Positions 10,473-21,502 of a stretch of DNA of 64,000 nt are shown here, one piece after another. Source of the DNA: Closterium sp. NIES-65 (taxonomy: Eukaryota > Streptophyta > Zygnematophyceae > Desmidiales > Closteriaceae); assembly GCA_948144175.1 (NCBI GenBank), contig CANXME010002510.1, positions 62,001-126,000 on the forward strand, read 5' to 3'. Every line of letters begins with the position of its first letter. Position 1 is the stretch's first letter. The notes beneath the pieces are model-generated. The model was not told where the DNA came from. It was given only the letters and a program-made list of their open reading frames with translations, and ran no database searches. The position numbers and the translations under genes were made by a program.

Positions 10473-13400
10473 CTAGTTCATGCTCATTCCACTCATGCGC
10501 ACACAACGCCAATGAGGCTCATCCGCAAGCCTCTTGGTGAGGAAGTCTGCTGGCTGCTGGTGAGTCTTGATGTAGATCGGATTCACCGTCCCCCTCTTCA
10601 CCTCCTTACACAGCCAGTGCCACTTGATACGCATGTGCTTATTGAGCCCGTGAAGCATAGCGTTCCTGGCCATCTCAAGAGCTCCCTTGCTATAACAAAA
10701 CAGCAGCGTAGCAACCTTTTGCTCCTGGCCAATCTCCTCTAACAGCCTCCTCAGCCAAATCACCTCCTTCACCCCATGGAACATCGCCATGTACTCTGAT
10801 TCCACAGAAGAGAGTGCTGTCTCCGTCTGCTTCTTTGACCTCCAACTAACCGGTCCTCCTCCAACTACGCAGATGTATCCTCCCACAGATGAGGAATCCT
10901 CCTTCTCAGAGGCCCACGTAGCATCGGTAAAGCAAGTGAGGAAAAGCTTGCCTTCTCCAAGCCTCTCCCCCTTCTCTTTCAGCACCTCAACCCCTTTCTG
11001 CTTCACCTGTGCAGATGCGGAGTATTGAACTCCAATGCTTGGGTGAGAGTTCAGATAATTCACCACACGCTCAGCTGCATCCACCTGCTCCTCTGATGGA
11101 TTCTGCACCACCCTAGCCAGCTGCCCAACCAAGAAAGAGATGTCAGGCCTCGTGTGAACTGTTGCATACAAGAGGCTGCCCACCAAGGACTGAAATTGGT
11201 GCTGCTCCTCGGCTTCAACCCCTTCATCCTCTGCAGCTTTCACAAGCTTGAATTCTGCTGGCAGGGGAGTTGCAACCTTGCGCTCATTCTCAATTCCGTA
11301 CTTCTCCCCAAGCTCCTTGATGAACTTCTCCTGGTGCAGCTTCAACCACCTGTGATCCAGATCCCTCTCCACGTGCATCCCGAGGTAGTACTTTACCTCC
11401 CCAAGGTTCTTGCACTTGAAGTTCTCCATCAGCTGCTGCTGCACCTTCTGGATCTCCTTCATGCTGCTGCTAAAGAGAAGAATGTCGTCCACATAGACCA
11501 GAAACAGCACCAGCTTCTCCCCCTCCCCCTTGAGAAAGAGGCTCTCATCACAGCTGCTGGTCCTGAATCCCATCTCCTCTAAAACAGCTGCCAGCTTCTG
11601 GTACTAGGAGCGTGGCGCCTGCTTCAAGTCGTATATGGACTTTTTCAGCTTGCACACCCTGCCCGTACCATCCTCATACCCAGGTGGCTGCGTCATGTAC
11701 ACATCCTCCTCTAAAATCCCATTGAGGAATGCCGTTGATATATCCATTTGAATGATGAATTTCCCACTAACGGTTGCATCTGCCAACAAGACACGAAGGG
11801 TAGGGGTTTGGCAGTGGGAGCAAAGATCTCATTGAAGTCCCGCTTCTCCTTCTGCATAAACCCCTTAGCCACCAACCTACTCTTGTAGATGGTGACCTGC
11901 CCCTTGTCGTCAATCTTGATCCTTAGCACCCATTTGCACTGTACGGCTTTCTTCCCCTCAGGCAGCACCACCAGCTCCCATGTCCCCTTCTCTAGCAGGC
12001 TCTGGTACTCAGCATCCCTGGAAACCAGCCACTTCTCCCTATCTGGTCCAGCTAATGCCTCCTCCATGCTAGCTGGTTCCTCTGGTGCAGGGGCAAGAAA
12101 ACAGTAGGCAGGTTCATCCTCCTCATCCGGATCATAGCCATGCGGTAGAATCAGCAATGCCTCCTCGGTCCCAAGCTGCTGCTCAGCTACATCAGGTCCT
12201 GCAGTCAGCTTCTTAGTAGCCATACGGGTACGTCCTGGCCTGGAGACGGGTGTCTCCCATCCCTTCATAACGACACCCTTCGGCTTCTTAGTTTTCCCCT
12301 GCTGCAGCTCTCCCTCGGATCCAGCAGCTCCACTAGTGCTACCGCTAGTCTCCACACCATCATTTTCTCCACCAGCAGGTGCCTCCTGTACCTTCTTTCC
12401 ATCACCACCCTCTGCAGCTGCCTCCTCTCCCTCCTCCCACACACTAGGAGTCAGGTCCAGCTGCATGGTGATCTGCTCCATTTGCTGGGACACCCTGGCC
12501 TCCGGCTGTTTCTCCCAGCTCCCATACATCATGCCCTCAACAAACTTCACATCCCTGCTGTCAAACAACACACCCTTGGAAGGTTCCCACAGCAGCCATC
12601 CCTTGCTCTCAGCAGCCAGCCCCAAATGCAAACACCAGATTGCACTCGCCCCCAACTTACTGCGGTAGGTCTTGGGGACGTGGGCGACTGCCATGCAACC
12701 GAACACCCTCAGCATGTCCACAGGCGGCTTCCTCCCAAACCACCTCTCCAACGGCACCCACGAGTCATCCCCAACCTTTGTGAGTACCCTGTTCCTAGCG
12801 ACGGTAGCGTGCCGAACAGCATGGGGCCACATCAAGTTGCCCAGCCCAGATTCTACGAGCAGCGCCCTAGCTGTCTCCAGAATTGTCCGGTTCGCCCGTT
12901 CTGCTACACCGTTAGACTGTGGGGTGTAAGCCGTGGTCAGCTCCCTCTGGATGCCCTGCTTCTTGAGCCAGGCCGTCATCTCAGCTCCAAGGAACTCACC
13001 ACCCCGGTCTGTCCTAATCCGCTTCACCACACACTCCGCTTGCTTCTCCACAAATGGCAGCCAATCGTCCCGAATCGTAGAGGCGGCGTAATCTTTCTGC
13101 TTCAGTGGATACGCCCACATTAGTCTGCTCGAGTCATCCACTATGGTTAGGAAGTACCGCTCCCCCTTGTGCCTTTGCACCGGCAGCGGCCCCACCAAGT
13201 CCATGTGGACCAGCTCCAACGGCTTTTTGCTCCTGCCAGCCACACTATGGAAGGGGAAACGGGTGAACTTTGAAAGGAGGCAAATTTCACAGTTATCATC
13301 GGGTGGTTGTCCGTTCAGCTTCAAGCCCTTAACGGCTCCATCCTTCTCCAGCTGCTTCGGCAAAGGCATTCCCACATGCCCCAAACGTCGGTGTGCAGTT

Positions 13401-13795
13401 GCCCAATCCGTCTCCCCAGATCTGGCCGACACTTTCACACCAACCTCTCCAACGGTGTTGCACTCCTCCTGGGATGCAGACCCCTCTCCAGCCTGCCCCC
13501 CACCATGCGACGCCAATGCCGGCAGCTGCCACATGGATCTGTACACATCTGTACTCTCGTGCAGATCCCAAAGCACCCGATTGCCCAGCTGCCCCTTGTA
13601 AGTGCGTGCCCCATCCGTGCTAGTGCTCACCCCAGACTTGCCAAGCTTACGGAGGGAGATGAGGTTGGCCTTGAGTTCAGGAACAAGAAGAACGTCATGC
13701 AGCACCACCGGCTTGCCATCCGCTCCCTTAAACGCAGCTCGTCCCGCACCAGCCACCTTCAACATGTGTCCACAGGCAGAGCACACCTCATTAAT
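10473..13795 (-). pseudogene. E2 pol coding remains (copia-A)
   Basis: The minus strand carries, in element order, the post-protease segment ending at INEVCSACGHMLK, GAG-pre-integrase (HRRLGHVGMP near 13,395), integrase (HMDLVGPL, TDRGGEF near 13,000, TPQSNGVAERANRT), the acidic linker, RT (YKSRLVAKGF near 11,880; FLVYVDDILLFS near 11,490) and RNase H (SSVESEYMAM, MRIKWHWL), ending RMSGMSMN. Gag and most of protease are not present. A few breaks are visible. The open frame continues past 13795 into the antisense of the E3 LTR, but that joint is a product of the insertion, not a gene. Confidence 0.85.
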
Positions 13796-14888
13796 TGTTG
13801 GGTGCAAATTCACATTGCACGACATCCTGCCGTCTGTTTGTACGAGTATGCGTGTGCGAATGCATTTGGGTATGAATGGAATGTTCGTGTGTTTGTTTGC
13901 TTTCGCAATTTTTGCTTGAAGCATTTGCAGGTACTCGCGCATTGTGCGCTTCGGCACAACATTGTACGCGCTATGAACAGTACAAGCAGAAAGGACGAGC
14001 CCGCAAAGGAACCCAAGATGGAAGCTTTGTGGTTCGGCTTACTTGATTGCGCAGATTCAGTTCTATCCGCGACGAAATTGTACTGTTTTGTTTGGTTGAC
14101 TATAGTGTAGCAGGGCAGGCACTATAGGGGTACAATTTAGGTGAAGGTTGGATGTTGTTTGTCTGTATCTGCATGCTACAGGGCCAGGGGAAACCAGCGG
14201 AACCAGCATTTGGCTGGTTGGGCAAAGACAAAACAGGTTCTGTTTTTAGGACCTGAACCTGGTTGTTGTTTTCCCAGGTTGGAAAAACAGAACCAGAGGT
14301 TGTTCACCAACCTACCACCTGCTATTTTGTCCAGCCAGGTTGGTTCTGTTGCTTGGAATTATTTGGGATCATCTCTGGTTGTTCCCAGGTTGATTCCCAA
14401 GGTCCTTGCTAGCTAGAGCTATTTATTCATTCTCTGTTTGTACCTGAATATAGTGAAATTGATTCAAGCGAATTCCTCCCTTCCTGGAATTTCGTTTCTA
14501 CGCGGTGCGACGGCGGAATGCTACCCGAGTCAACGCTAGTACGCTGGTGCTCCAACGCTAGGCTAACGCTGTCCGAGCCATAACTTCGTAATGGCAGAAC
14601 TTTTCGCGAGGCAACTTGGCTTATTTTAAAGCTCTTAGAGTGAGCTTCGATATAGAAAATTCTCAGCTTAATCCGATCGATGGTCTGCACGATACGCTGC
14701 GCGACGTTCAAGGTACTCTTGCTGTTTTGACTAAGTCCCTCTTGATCCCTCTCTCTACAAACTCGGACCCGAGGATAGGGGCTGGTCTTGTACCAGGCAC
14801 CCAAGGACCCTTGGAGGTGACCCCGAGGAGAGGTTTTAAGTTTGATAAAGTCTTAATACCTTGAGTTTATTAGGCCCTTACACCAACA
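13796..14888 (+). repeat. E3 5' LTR (copia-A)
   Basis: TGTTGGGTGC...CACCAACA, 1,093 bp. It is inserted in the minus-strand pol of E2, head to head with respect to transcription. Confidence 0.93.
14420..14427 (+). promoter_or_regulatory. Possible TATA-like box in the copia-A LTR
   Basis: TATTTATT follows GCTAGAGC in the second half of the LTR and recurs in other copia-A LTRs. Its position would suit an LTR promoter, but the match to a TATA box is weak and no start site can be inferred. Confidence 0.22.
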
Positions 14889-14891
14889 AGC

Positions 14892-14903
14892 TGGTGTCAG
14901 AGC
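14892..14903 (+). other. E3 primer-binding site, tRNA-iMet type
   Basis: TGGTGTCAGAGC lies three bases (AGC) after the LTR end. It differs by one base from the E5 site TGGTATCAGAGC, complementary to plant-type initiator tRNA-Met. Confidence 0.8.
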
Positions 14904-14934
14904 TGCGTTACAGTGATCCTCGTTATAGGTAGCT

Positions 14935-17900
14935 ATGGCGGGGAACACCTTGGCGGTAGCTGGTGAATCTTCAGCCCAAGATCGTAGTGGCAGCCATGAT
15001 TCTGGTGTTTCTGCGCCAAGGGGAGCGCGAACAAGCCAGGGCTCGCTGATCAAGGAGGTGCTGAAAAACTTCGCCGTCGAGAAGTTCAATGGTGAGGGCT
15101 ATGATGATTGGGCCTGGAAAATGCAACTTTATTTCCTTCAGATCGGATTGCTGAAACTAATGATTGGGGAGGAGCCTAGACCGAGTGACCTCGCCCTTCA
15201 GGAAGATTGGGACGAGCGCGCCTCGGCTGGCTACTACTTGATGTCGCAGAGTTTGGAGCTGAACCAGCGTCACCACGTCATGCACCAGCTGCCGGAGGTT
15301 GAGTGCAGTCCAAAGGCGTGGACGGTGTTGAAGGAGCTGCACGCCCCTACGTCGCTGCGACGCTCATGATGGAGAGGGAGCTGTCCGCGTTGCGCCTAAG
15401 CGAGGGAGAGCCGGTACAACCCATCCTGGACAAGATGCGTGATCTCTACGCGAAGCTGGCGATCGCGGGAATCACCTACCCGGAGCAGACCAAGTGCCTG
15501 AAGATGCTCTCGCTGCTGCTGGAATCGTGGCTTCAATTCACGAGCGGATTGAGCCTGCCGCAGAACCAGAGCTCGTGGACACTCGAGTGGGTGCGGACAA
15601 AGATTCTAGAGGAGGACTTCCGTCGCCGTCAACTGAGGGGTGGAGACGACGGCAGCAGCGGCTACGGGATGCAAGGGAGCCGACGTGGCAAAGGACGTGG
15701 CTTCGGTGGTGCTGGACGCGGTGCAAAGAAAGACGACGACTCCAACGACCAACAAGGAGGTACCGGTTGGGGTCGTGGTGCGAAATCTGGACGTGGGGGC
15801 AAGTCGGGTGCTGGTGGCAAAATGAAAGGGAGTTGCTGGTATTGTGAGAAGGAAGGGCTCCCCTGGTTTTTGTGCTATAAGAAACCCGATGGATGGACCC
15901 CCCAGAATCGTCACCAGGATGGCGGCGCGCGGAGGAACTAGAAAAACGGCGCCAACATGGTCGCTGATTCGTCCGACAACAACCCGAAGGGCAACGGCGG
16001 TGCGGAGAAGAAGAAGGAGCGCACCGTGGGCCAATTCTTCCATATGGGAGACAAGGGGGAGCAAGGAGACGCATCTGCTAAGGTTGGAGCAGAGCTGCAC
16101 CCCCAGGACTATTGGGTGTTGGACACGGGCGCTGCTTGGACAATGACGCCGCGCAAGGACCTGCTGGACGACGTACGCGCTGCACCGATTAACGAGGTGT
16201 GCTATGCCTCTGGACACATGTTGAAGGTGGCTGGTGCGGGACGAGCTGCGTTTAAGGGAGCGGATGGCAAGCCGGTGGTGCTGCACGACGTTCTCCTCGT
16301 CCCCGACCTGAAGGCCAACCTTATCTCCCTCCGTAAGCTTGGCAAGGCTGGGGTGAACACCAACACAGATGGGGCTCGCACTTATAAGGGGAAGCTGGGC
16401 AATCGGGTGCTTTGGGATCTGCACGAGAGCAAGGACGTGTACAGATCTATGTGGCAGCTGCCGGCGCTGGCGTGGCACGGTGGGGGGCAGGCTGGAGAGG
16501 GGAGTGCATCCCAGGGGGAATGCAATGCCGTTGGACGGGCTGGTGTGAAAGTGTCGGCCAGATCTGGGGAGACGGATTGGGCAACGGCACACCGACGCTT
16601 GGGGCATGTGGCAATGCCCTTGATGAAGCAGTTGGAGAAACATGGAGCCGTTAAGGGCCTGAAGCTGAACGGACAGCCACCTGATGAGAATTGTGAAATC
16701 TGTTTGCTCTCAAAGTTTACCCGTTTCCCCTTCCATAGTGTGGCTGGCAGGAGCAAGAAGCCTTTGGAGCTGGTCCACATGGACTTGGTGGGGCCGCTGC
16801 CGGTTCAGGGGCACAAGGGGGAGCGGTACTTTCTGACCATAGTGGATGATTGGAGCAGGCTTATGTGGGCATATCCACTGAAGCAGAAGGACCATGCCTC
16901 CTCTACGATACGGGAAGATTGGCTGCCCCGTGGAGAAGCAAGCGGAGTGTGTGGTGAAGCGGATTAGGACAGATCGGGGTGGTGAGTTCCTTGGAGCTGA
17001 GATGACGGCCTGGCTCAAGAAGCAGGGCATCCAGAGGGAGCTGACCACGGCTTACACCCCACAGTCTAACGGTGTAGCAGAACGGGCGAACCGGACAATT
17101 CTGGAGACAGCTAGGGCGCTGCTCATAGAATCTGGGCTGGGCAACTTGATGTGGCCCCATGCTGTTCGGCACGCTACCGTCGTTAGGAACAGGGTACTCA
17201 CAAAGGTTGGGGATGACTCGTGGGTGCCGTTGGAGAGGTGGCTTGGGAGGAAGCCGCCGGTGGACATGCTGAGGGTGTTCGGTTGCATGGCAGTCGCCCA
17301 CGTCCCCAAGACCTACCGCAGTAAGTTGGGGGTGAGTGCAATCTGGTGTGTGCATTTGGGGCTGGCTGCTGAGAGCAAGGGATGGCTGCTGTGGGAACCT
17401 TCCAAGGGTGTGTTGTTTGACAGCAGGGATGTCAAGTTTGTTGAAGGCATGATGTATGGGAGCTGGGAGAAACAGCCGGAGGCCAGGGTGTCCCAGCAAA
17501 TGGAGCAGATCACCATGCAGCTGGACCTGACTCCTAGTGTGTGGGAGGAGGAAGAGAAGGCAGCTGAAGAGGGTGTTGATGGAAAGAAGGTACATGAGGC
17601 ACCCGCTGGTGGAGAAAATTATAAGGAGACTAGCACTAGTGGAGCTGCTGGATCTGAGGGGAGAGAGCAGCAGCAGGGGAAAACTAAGAAGCCGAAGGGT
17701 GTCGTTATGAAGGGATGGGAGACACCTTTCTCCAGGCCAGGACGTACCTGTATGGCTACTAAGAAGCTGACTGCAGGACCTGATGTAGCGGAGCAGCAGC
17801 TTGGGACCGATGAGGCATTGCTGATTCTACCGCATGGCAATGACCCAGATGAGGAGGATGAGCCTGCGTACTGTTTTCTTGCCCCTGCACCAGAGGAACC

Positions 17901-19478
17901 AGCTAGCATGGAGGAGGCATTAGCTGGACCAGATAGGGACAAATGGCTAGCTTCTAGGGATGCTGAGTACCAGAGCCTACTGGAGAATGGGACTTGGGAA
18001 ATAGTGGTGCTGCCTGAGGGAAAGAAAGCGGTACAATGCAAGTGGGTGCTAAGGATCAAGACTGCCGACAAGGGGCAGGTCACCATCTACAAGAGTAGGT
18101 TGGTGGCTAAGGGGTTTATGCAGAAGGAGAAGCCACTGCCAAACCCCCTACCCTTCGTGTCTTGTTGGCAGATGCAGCCGTTAGTGGGAAGTTCATTATC
18201 CAGATGGACATATCAACGGCATTCCTCAATGGGATTTTAGAGGAGGATGTGTACATGACGCAGCCACCTGGGTATGAGGATGGTACGGGCAGGGTGTGCA
18301 AGCTGAAAAAGTCCATCTACGGCTTGAAGCAGGCGCCTCGCTGCTGGTACCAGAAGTTGGCAGCTGTTTTAGAGGAGATGGGACTCAGGACCAGCAGCTA
18401 TGATGAGAGCCTCTTTCTCAAGGGGGAGGGGGAGAAGCTGGTGCTGTTTCTGGTCTATGTGGACGACATTCTTCTCTTTAGCAGCAGCATGAAGGAGATC
18501 TAGAAGGTGCAGCAGCAGCTGATGGAGAACTTCAAGTGCAAGAACCTTGGGGAGGTAAAGTACTACCTCGGGATGCACGTGGAGAGGGATCTGGATCACA
18601 GGTGGTTGAAGCTGCACCAGGAGAAGTTCATCAAGGAGCTTGGGGAGAAGTACGGAATTGAGAATGAGCGCAAGGTTGCAACTCCCCTGCCAGCAGAATT
18701 CAAGTTTGTGAAAGCTGCAGAGGATGAAGTGGTTGAAGCCGAGGAGCAGCAGCAATTTCAGTCCTTGGTGGGCAGCCTCTTGTATGCAGCAGTTCACACG
18801 AGGCCCGACGTCTCTTTCTCGGTTGGGCAGCTGGCTAGGGTGGTGCAGAATCCATCAGAGGAGCAGGCGGATGCAGCTGAGCGTGTGGTGAAGTATCTGA
18901 ACTCTCACCCAAGCATTGGAGTTCAATACTCCGCATCTGCACAGGTGAAGCAGAAAAGGGTTGAGGTGCTGAAAGAGAAGGGGGAGAGGCTTGGAGAAGG
19001 CAAGCTTTTTCTCACTTGCTTTACTGATGCTACGTGGGCCTCTGAGAAGGAGGATTCCTCATCTGTGGGAGGATACATCTGCGTAGTTGGGGGAGGACCG
19101 GTTAGTTGGAGGTCAAAGAACCAGACGGAGACAGCACTCTCTTCCGTGGAGTCAGAGTACATGGCAATGTTTCATGGGGTGAAGAAGGTGATTTGGCTGA
19201 GGAGGCTGTTGGAGGAGATTGGCCAGGAGCAAAAGGTTGCTACGCCGCTGTTTTGTGATAGCAAGGGAGCTCTTGGGATGGCCAGGAACGCTGTGCTTCA
19301 TGGGCTGAATAAGCACATGCGTATCAAGTGGCACTGGCTGCGTAAGGAGGTGAAGAGGGGGACGGTGAATCCGATCTACATCAAGACTCACCAGCAGCCA
19401 GCAGACTTCCTCACCAAGAGGCTTGCGGATGAGCCTCATTGGCGTTGTGTGCACATGAGTGGAATGAGCATGAACTAG
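14935..19478 (+). pseudogene. E3 gag-pol coding region (copia-A)
   Basis: Starts at ATG 14935 (MAGNTLAVAGESS), the same start as E1 and E5. Parts on the plus strand: gag with NGEGYDDWAWKMQLYF; zinc knuckle CWYCEKEGLPWFLC near 15,833; protease (VLDTGAAWTM) near 16,120; GAG-pre-integrase (HRRLGHVAMP) near 16,590; integrase HMDLVGPL near 16,780, then TDRGGEF and TPQSNGVAERANRT; acidic linker near 17,530-17,900; RT (IYKSRLVAKGF near 18,090, FLVYVDDILLF near 18,450); RNase H (SSVESEYMAM, MRIKWHWLRKEV) ending GMSMN at 19478. All domains are recognisable; the frame is interrupted several times. Confidence 0.87.
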
Positions 19479-19504
19479 TATGGAATGATGGGGATGCAGC
19501 CGGC

Positions 19505-19520
19505 AGGCTGAGGGGGAGTG
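19505..19520 (+). other. E3 polypurine tract
   Basis: AGGCTGAGGGGGAGTG lies immediately before the TGTTGGGTGC end, matching the tract in E1, E5 and E6. Confidence 0.8.
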
Positions 19521-19835
19521 TGTTGGGTGCAAATTCACATTGCACGACATCCTGCCGTCTGTTTGTACAAGTATGCGTGTGCGAATGCATTTGCGTGTGA
19601 ATGGTATGTTCGTGTGTTTGTTTGCTTTCGCAATTTTCGCTTGAAGCATTCGCACATGCATACCCGTACCAACATACGCAAATGCATACCCGTACGCAAA
19701 ATGCGAATGCTTCAAGCGAAAATTGCGAAAGCAAACAAACACACGAACATACCATTCACACGCAAATGCATTCGCACACGCATACTCGTACAAACAGACG
19801 GCAGGATGTCGTGCAATGTGAATTTGCACCCAACA
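19521..19835. repeat. Palindrome of two copia-A LTR 5' ends
   Basis: A 315-bp inverted repeat. The left arm (19521-19653) is the first 133 bp of a copia-A LTR. The right arm (19703-19835) is its reverse complement and ends GCACCCAACA. The 49-bp loop carries two copies of GCATACCCGTA and matches the reverse complement of the variant LTR start in E4 (near 20,670-20,700) better than that of E3. The structure therefore has TG...CA ends and long terminal inverted repeats, like a miniature fold-back element, but it is built wholly from LTR sequence. Confidence 0.9.
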
Positions 19836-20590
19836 GCTTGTGAAGGCTGCACAGGACGAAGGGGTTGAAGCCGAGGAGCAGCAGAATTTTCAGTCCTTGG
19901 TGGGCAGCCTCTTGTATGAAGCAGTTCACACGAGGCCCGACATCTCTTTCTGTGTTGGGCAGCTAGTAAAGGTGGTGCAGAATCCATCAGAGGAGCAGAT
20001 GGATGCAGCTAAGCGTGTTGTAACGTATCTGAACTCTCAGCCAAGCATTGGAGTTCATTATTCCGCATCTGCACAGGTGAAGCAGAAAGGGGTTGAGGTG
20101 CTGAAAGAGAAGGCAAGGTGTTTCTCACTTGCTTTAGTGATGCTACGTGGGCTTCAAAGTAGGAGGATTCCTCATCTGTGGGAGAATACATCTGTTTAGT
20201 TGGGGGAGGACCTATAAGTTGGAGGTCAGAGAAGCTGACGGAGACGGCACTCTTTTCCGTGGAGTCAGAGTACATAGTAATGTTTCACGGGGTGTAGGAG
20301 GTGATTTGGCTGAGGAGGCTGTTAGAGGAGATTGGCCAGGAGCAGAAGGTTGCTATGCCGCTGTTTTGTGATAGCAAAGGGGCTCGTGGGATGGCCAGGA
20401 ACGCTGTGCTTCATAGGCTGAATAAGCACATGCGTATCAAGTGGCACTGGTTGTGTAAAGAGGTAAAGAGGAGGACGGTGAATCTTATCTACATGAAGAC
20501 TCACTAGCAGCCAGCACACTTTCTCACAAAGAGGCTTGTGGATGAGCCTCGTTGGCATTGTGTGCGCATGCGTGGAATAAGCATGAACTA
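19836..20590 (+). pseudogene. E4 RNase H remains (copia-A)
   Basis: The plus strand encodes diverged pieces of the copia-A RNase H region: FQSLVGSLLYEAVHTRPDI, IWLRRLLEEIGQEQKV and NKHMRIKWHWL. It is heavily decayed, with several breaks, and is followed by a degenerate polypurine tract just before the LTR at 20634. Confidence 0.82.
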
Positions 20591-20633
20591 GCATGGAATG
20601 ATGGGGACGCAGCGGGCAAGCTGAGGGAAAGTG

Positions 20634-21502
20634 TGTTGGGTCCAAATTCACATTGCACGATTTCTTGCTGATGTTGGTACGGGTATGCATGTGCGAATGC
20701 ATTTGCGTATGAATGGAATATTCGTGCGTTTGTTTGCTTTTGCAATTTTTGCTTGATGCATTAGCAGGTACTCGCGAAATGTGTGCTTCGGCACAATATT
20801 ATACGCACTATGAACAGTGCAAGCAGAAAGGATGAGCTTGCAAAGGAACCCAAGATGGAAGCTTTGCGGTTCGGCTTACTTGATTGCGCAGATCTAGTTC
20901 TATCCAACTCGAAATTGTACTGTTTTGTTTGGTTGACTATAGTGTAGCAGGGCAAGCACTATAGAGGTACAATTTAGGTGAAGGTTGGATGTTGTTTGTC
21001 TGTATCTACATGCTACAGGGCCAGGGGAAACCAACCAGCATTTGGCTGGTTGGGCAAAGACAAAACAGGTTCTGTTTTTAGGACCTGAACCTAATTGTTG
21101 TTTTCCCAGGTTGGAAAAACAGAACCATAGGTTGTTTACCAACCTACCAGCTGCTGTTTTGTCTAGCCAGGTTGGTTCTATTGCTTGGAATTATTTGGGA
21201 TCATTCTTGGTTGTTCCCAGGTTGATTCCCAAGGTCCTTGCTAGCTAGAACTATTTATTCCTTCTCTGTTTGTACCTGGATATAGTCAATTTGATTCAAG
21301 CCAATTCTTCCCTTCTTGGAATTTTGTTTCTACACGGTATGACAGCGGAATGCTACCCGAGTCAACGCTAGTACGCTAGCACTCCAATGCTAGGCAAACG
21401 CTGTCCGAGCCATAACTTCATAATGGCAGAACTTTTCGCGAGGCAACTTGGCGTTTATTAAAGCTCTTGGAGTGAGCTTCGATATAGGAAATTCTCAGCT
21501 TA
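20634..21502 (+). repeat. E4 3' LTR, incomplete (copia-A)
   Basis: Begins TGTTGGGTCC and follows the copia-A LTR for 869 bp, ending within the AATTCTCAGCTTA block. It has more substitutions than the other copies, including a variant start region with GTTGGTACGGGTATGCATG that resembles the loop of the palindrome at 19654-19702. Confidence 0.88.

Larger units (their letters stand above)
9337..13795 (-). mobile_element. E2: copia-A element, 5' part absent
   Basis: Minus-strand copia-A copy with a full 3' LTR (9337-10430), polypurine tract, RNase H, RT, integrase and the region just after protease. It stops at 13795, exactly where the plus-strand LTR of E3 begins. Its left flank is gypsy RT (G0). 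The rest of E2 is not found on the far side of E3, so the E2/E3 relation is not a simple nested insertion any more. The copy is broken in a few places but still closely similar to E1. Confidence 0.88.
13796..19835 (+). mobile_element. E3: copia-A element with palindromic 3' end
   Basis: Plus-strand copia-A copy with a full 5' LTR (13796-14888), PBS, gag-pol through RNase H, and polypurine tract. At the place of the 3' LTR there is a 315-bp palindrome made of two LTR beginnings. The flanks differ: TTAAT on the left (inside E2) and GCTTG on the right (E4), so no target duplication is visible. The coding region has several breaks. High similarity to E1, E5 and E6 suggests they came from the same burst of activity. 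Confidence 0.88.
19836..21502 (+). mobile_element. E4: old copia-A fragment (RNase H and 3' LTR)
   Basis: Plus-strand remnant containing only the end of pol and most of a 3' LTR. It differs from the other copia-A copies at many more positions, so it is the oldest copy here. It begins at the E3 palindrome edge and ends inside its LTR at 21502, where copia-C post-protease sequence starts. Both edges look like recombination or deletion joints. Confidence 0.85.

Noticed and set aside
11711-13957. A 748-codon fusion starting in LTR sequence
   Set aside because: The first part is antisense E3 LTR that happens to be in frame with E2 pol. It crosses an element boundary and is not a gene.
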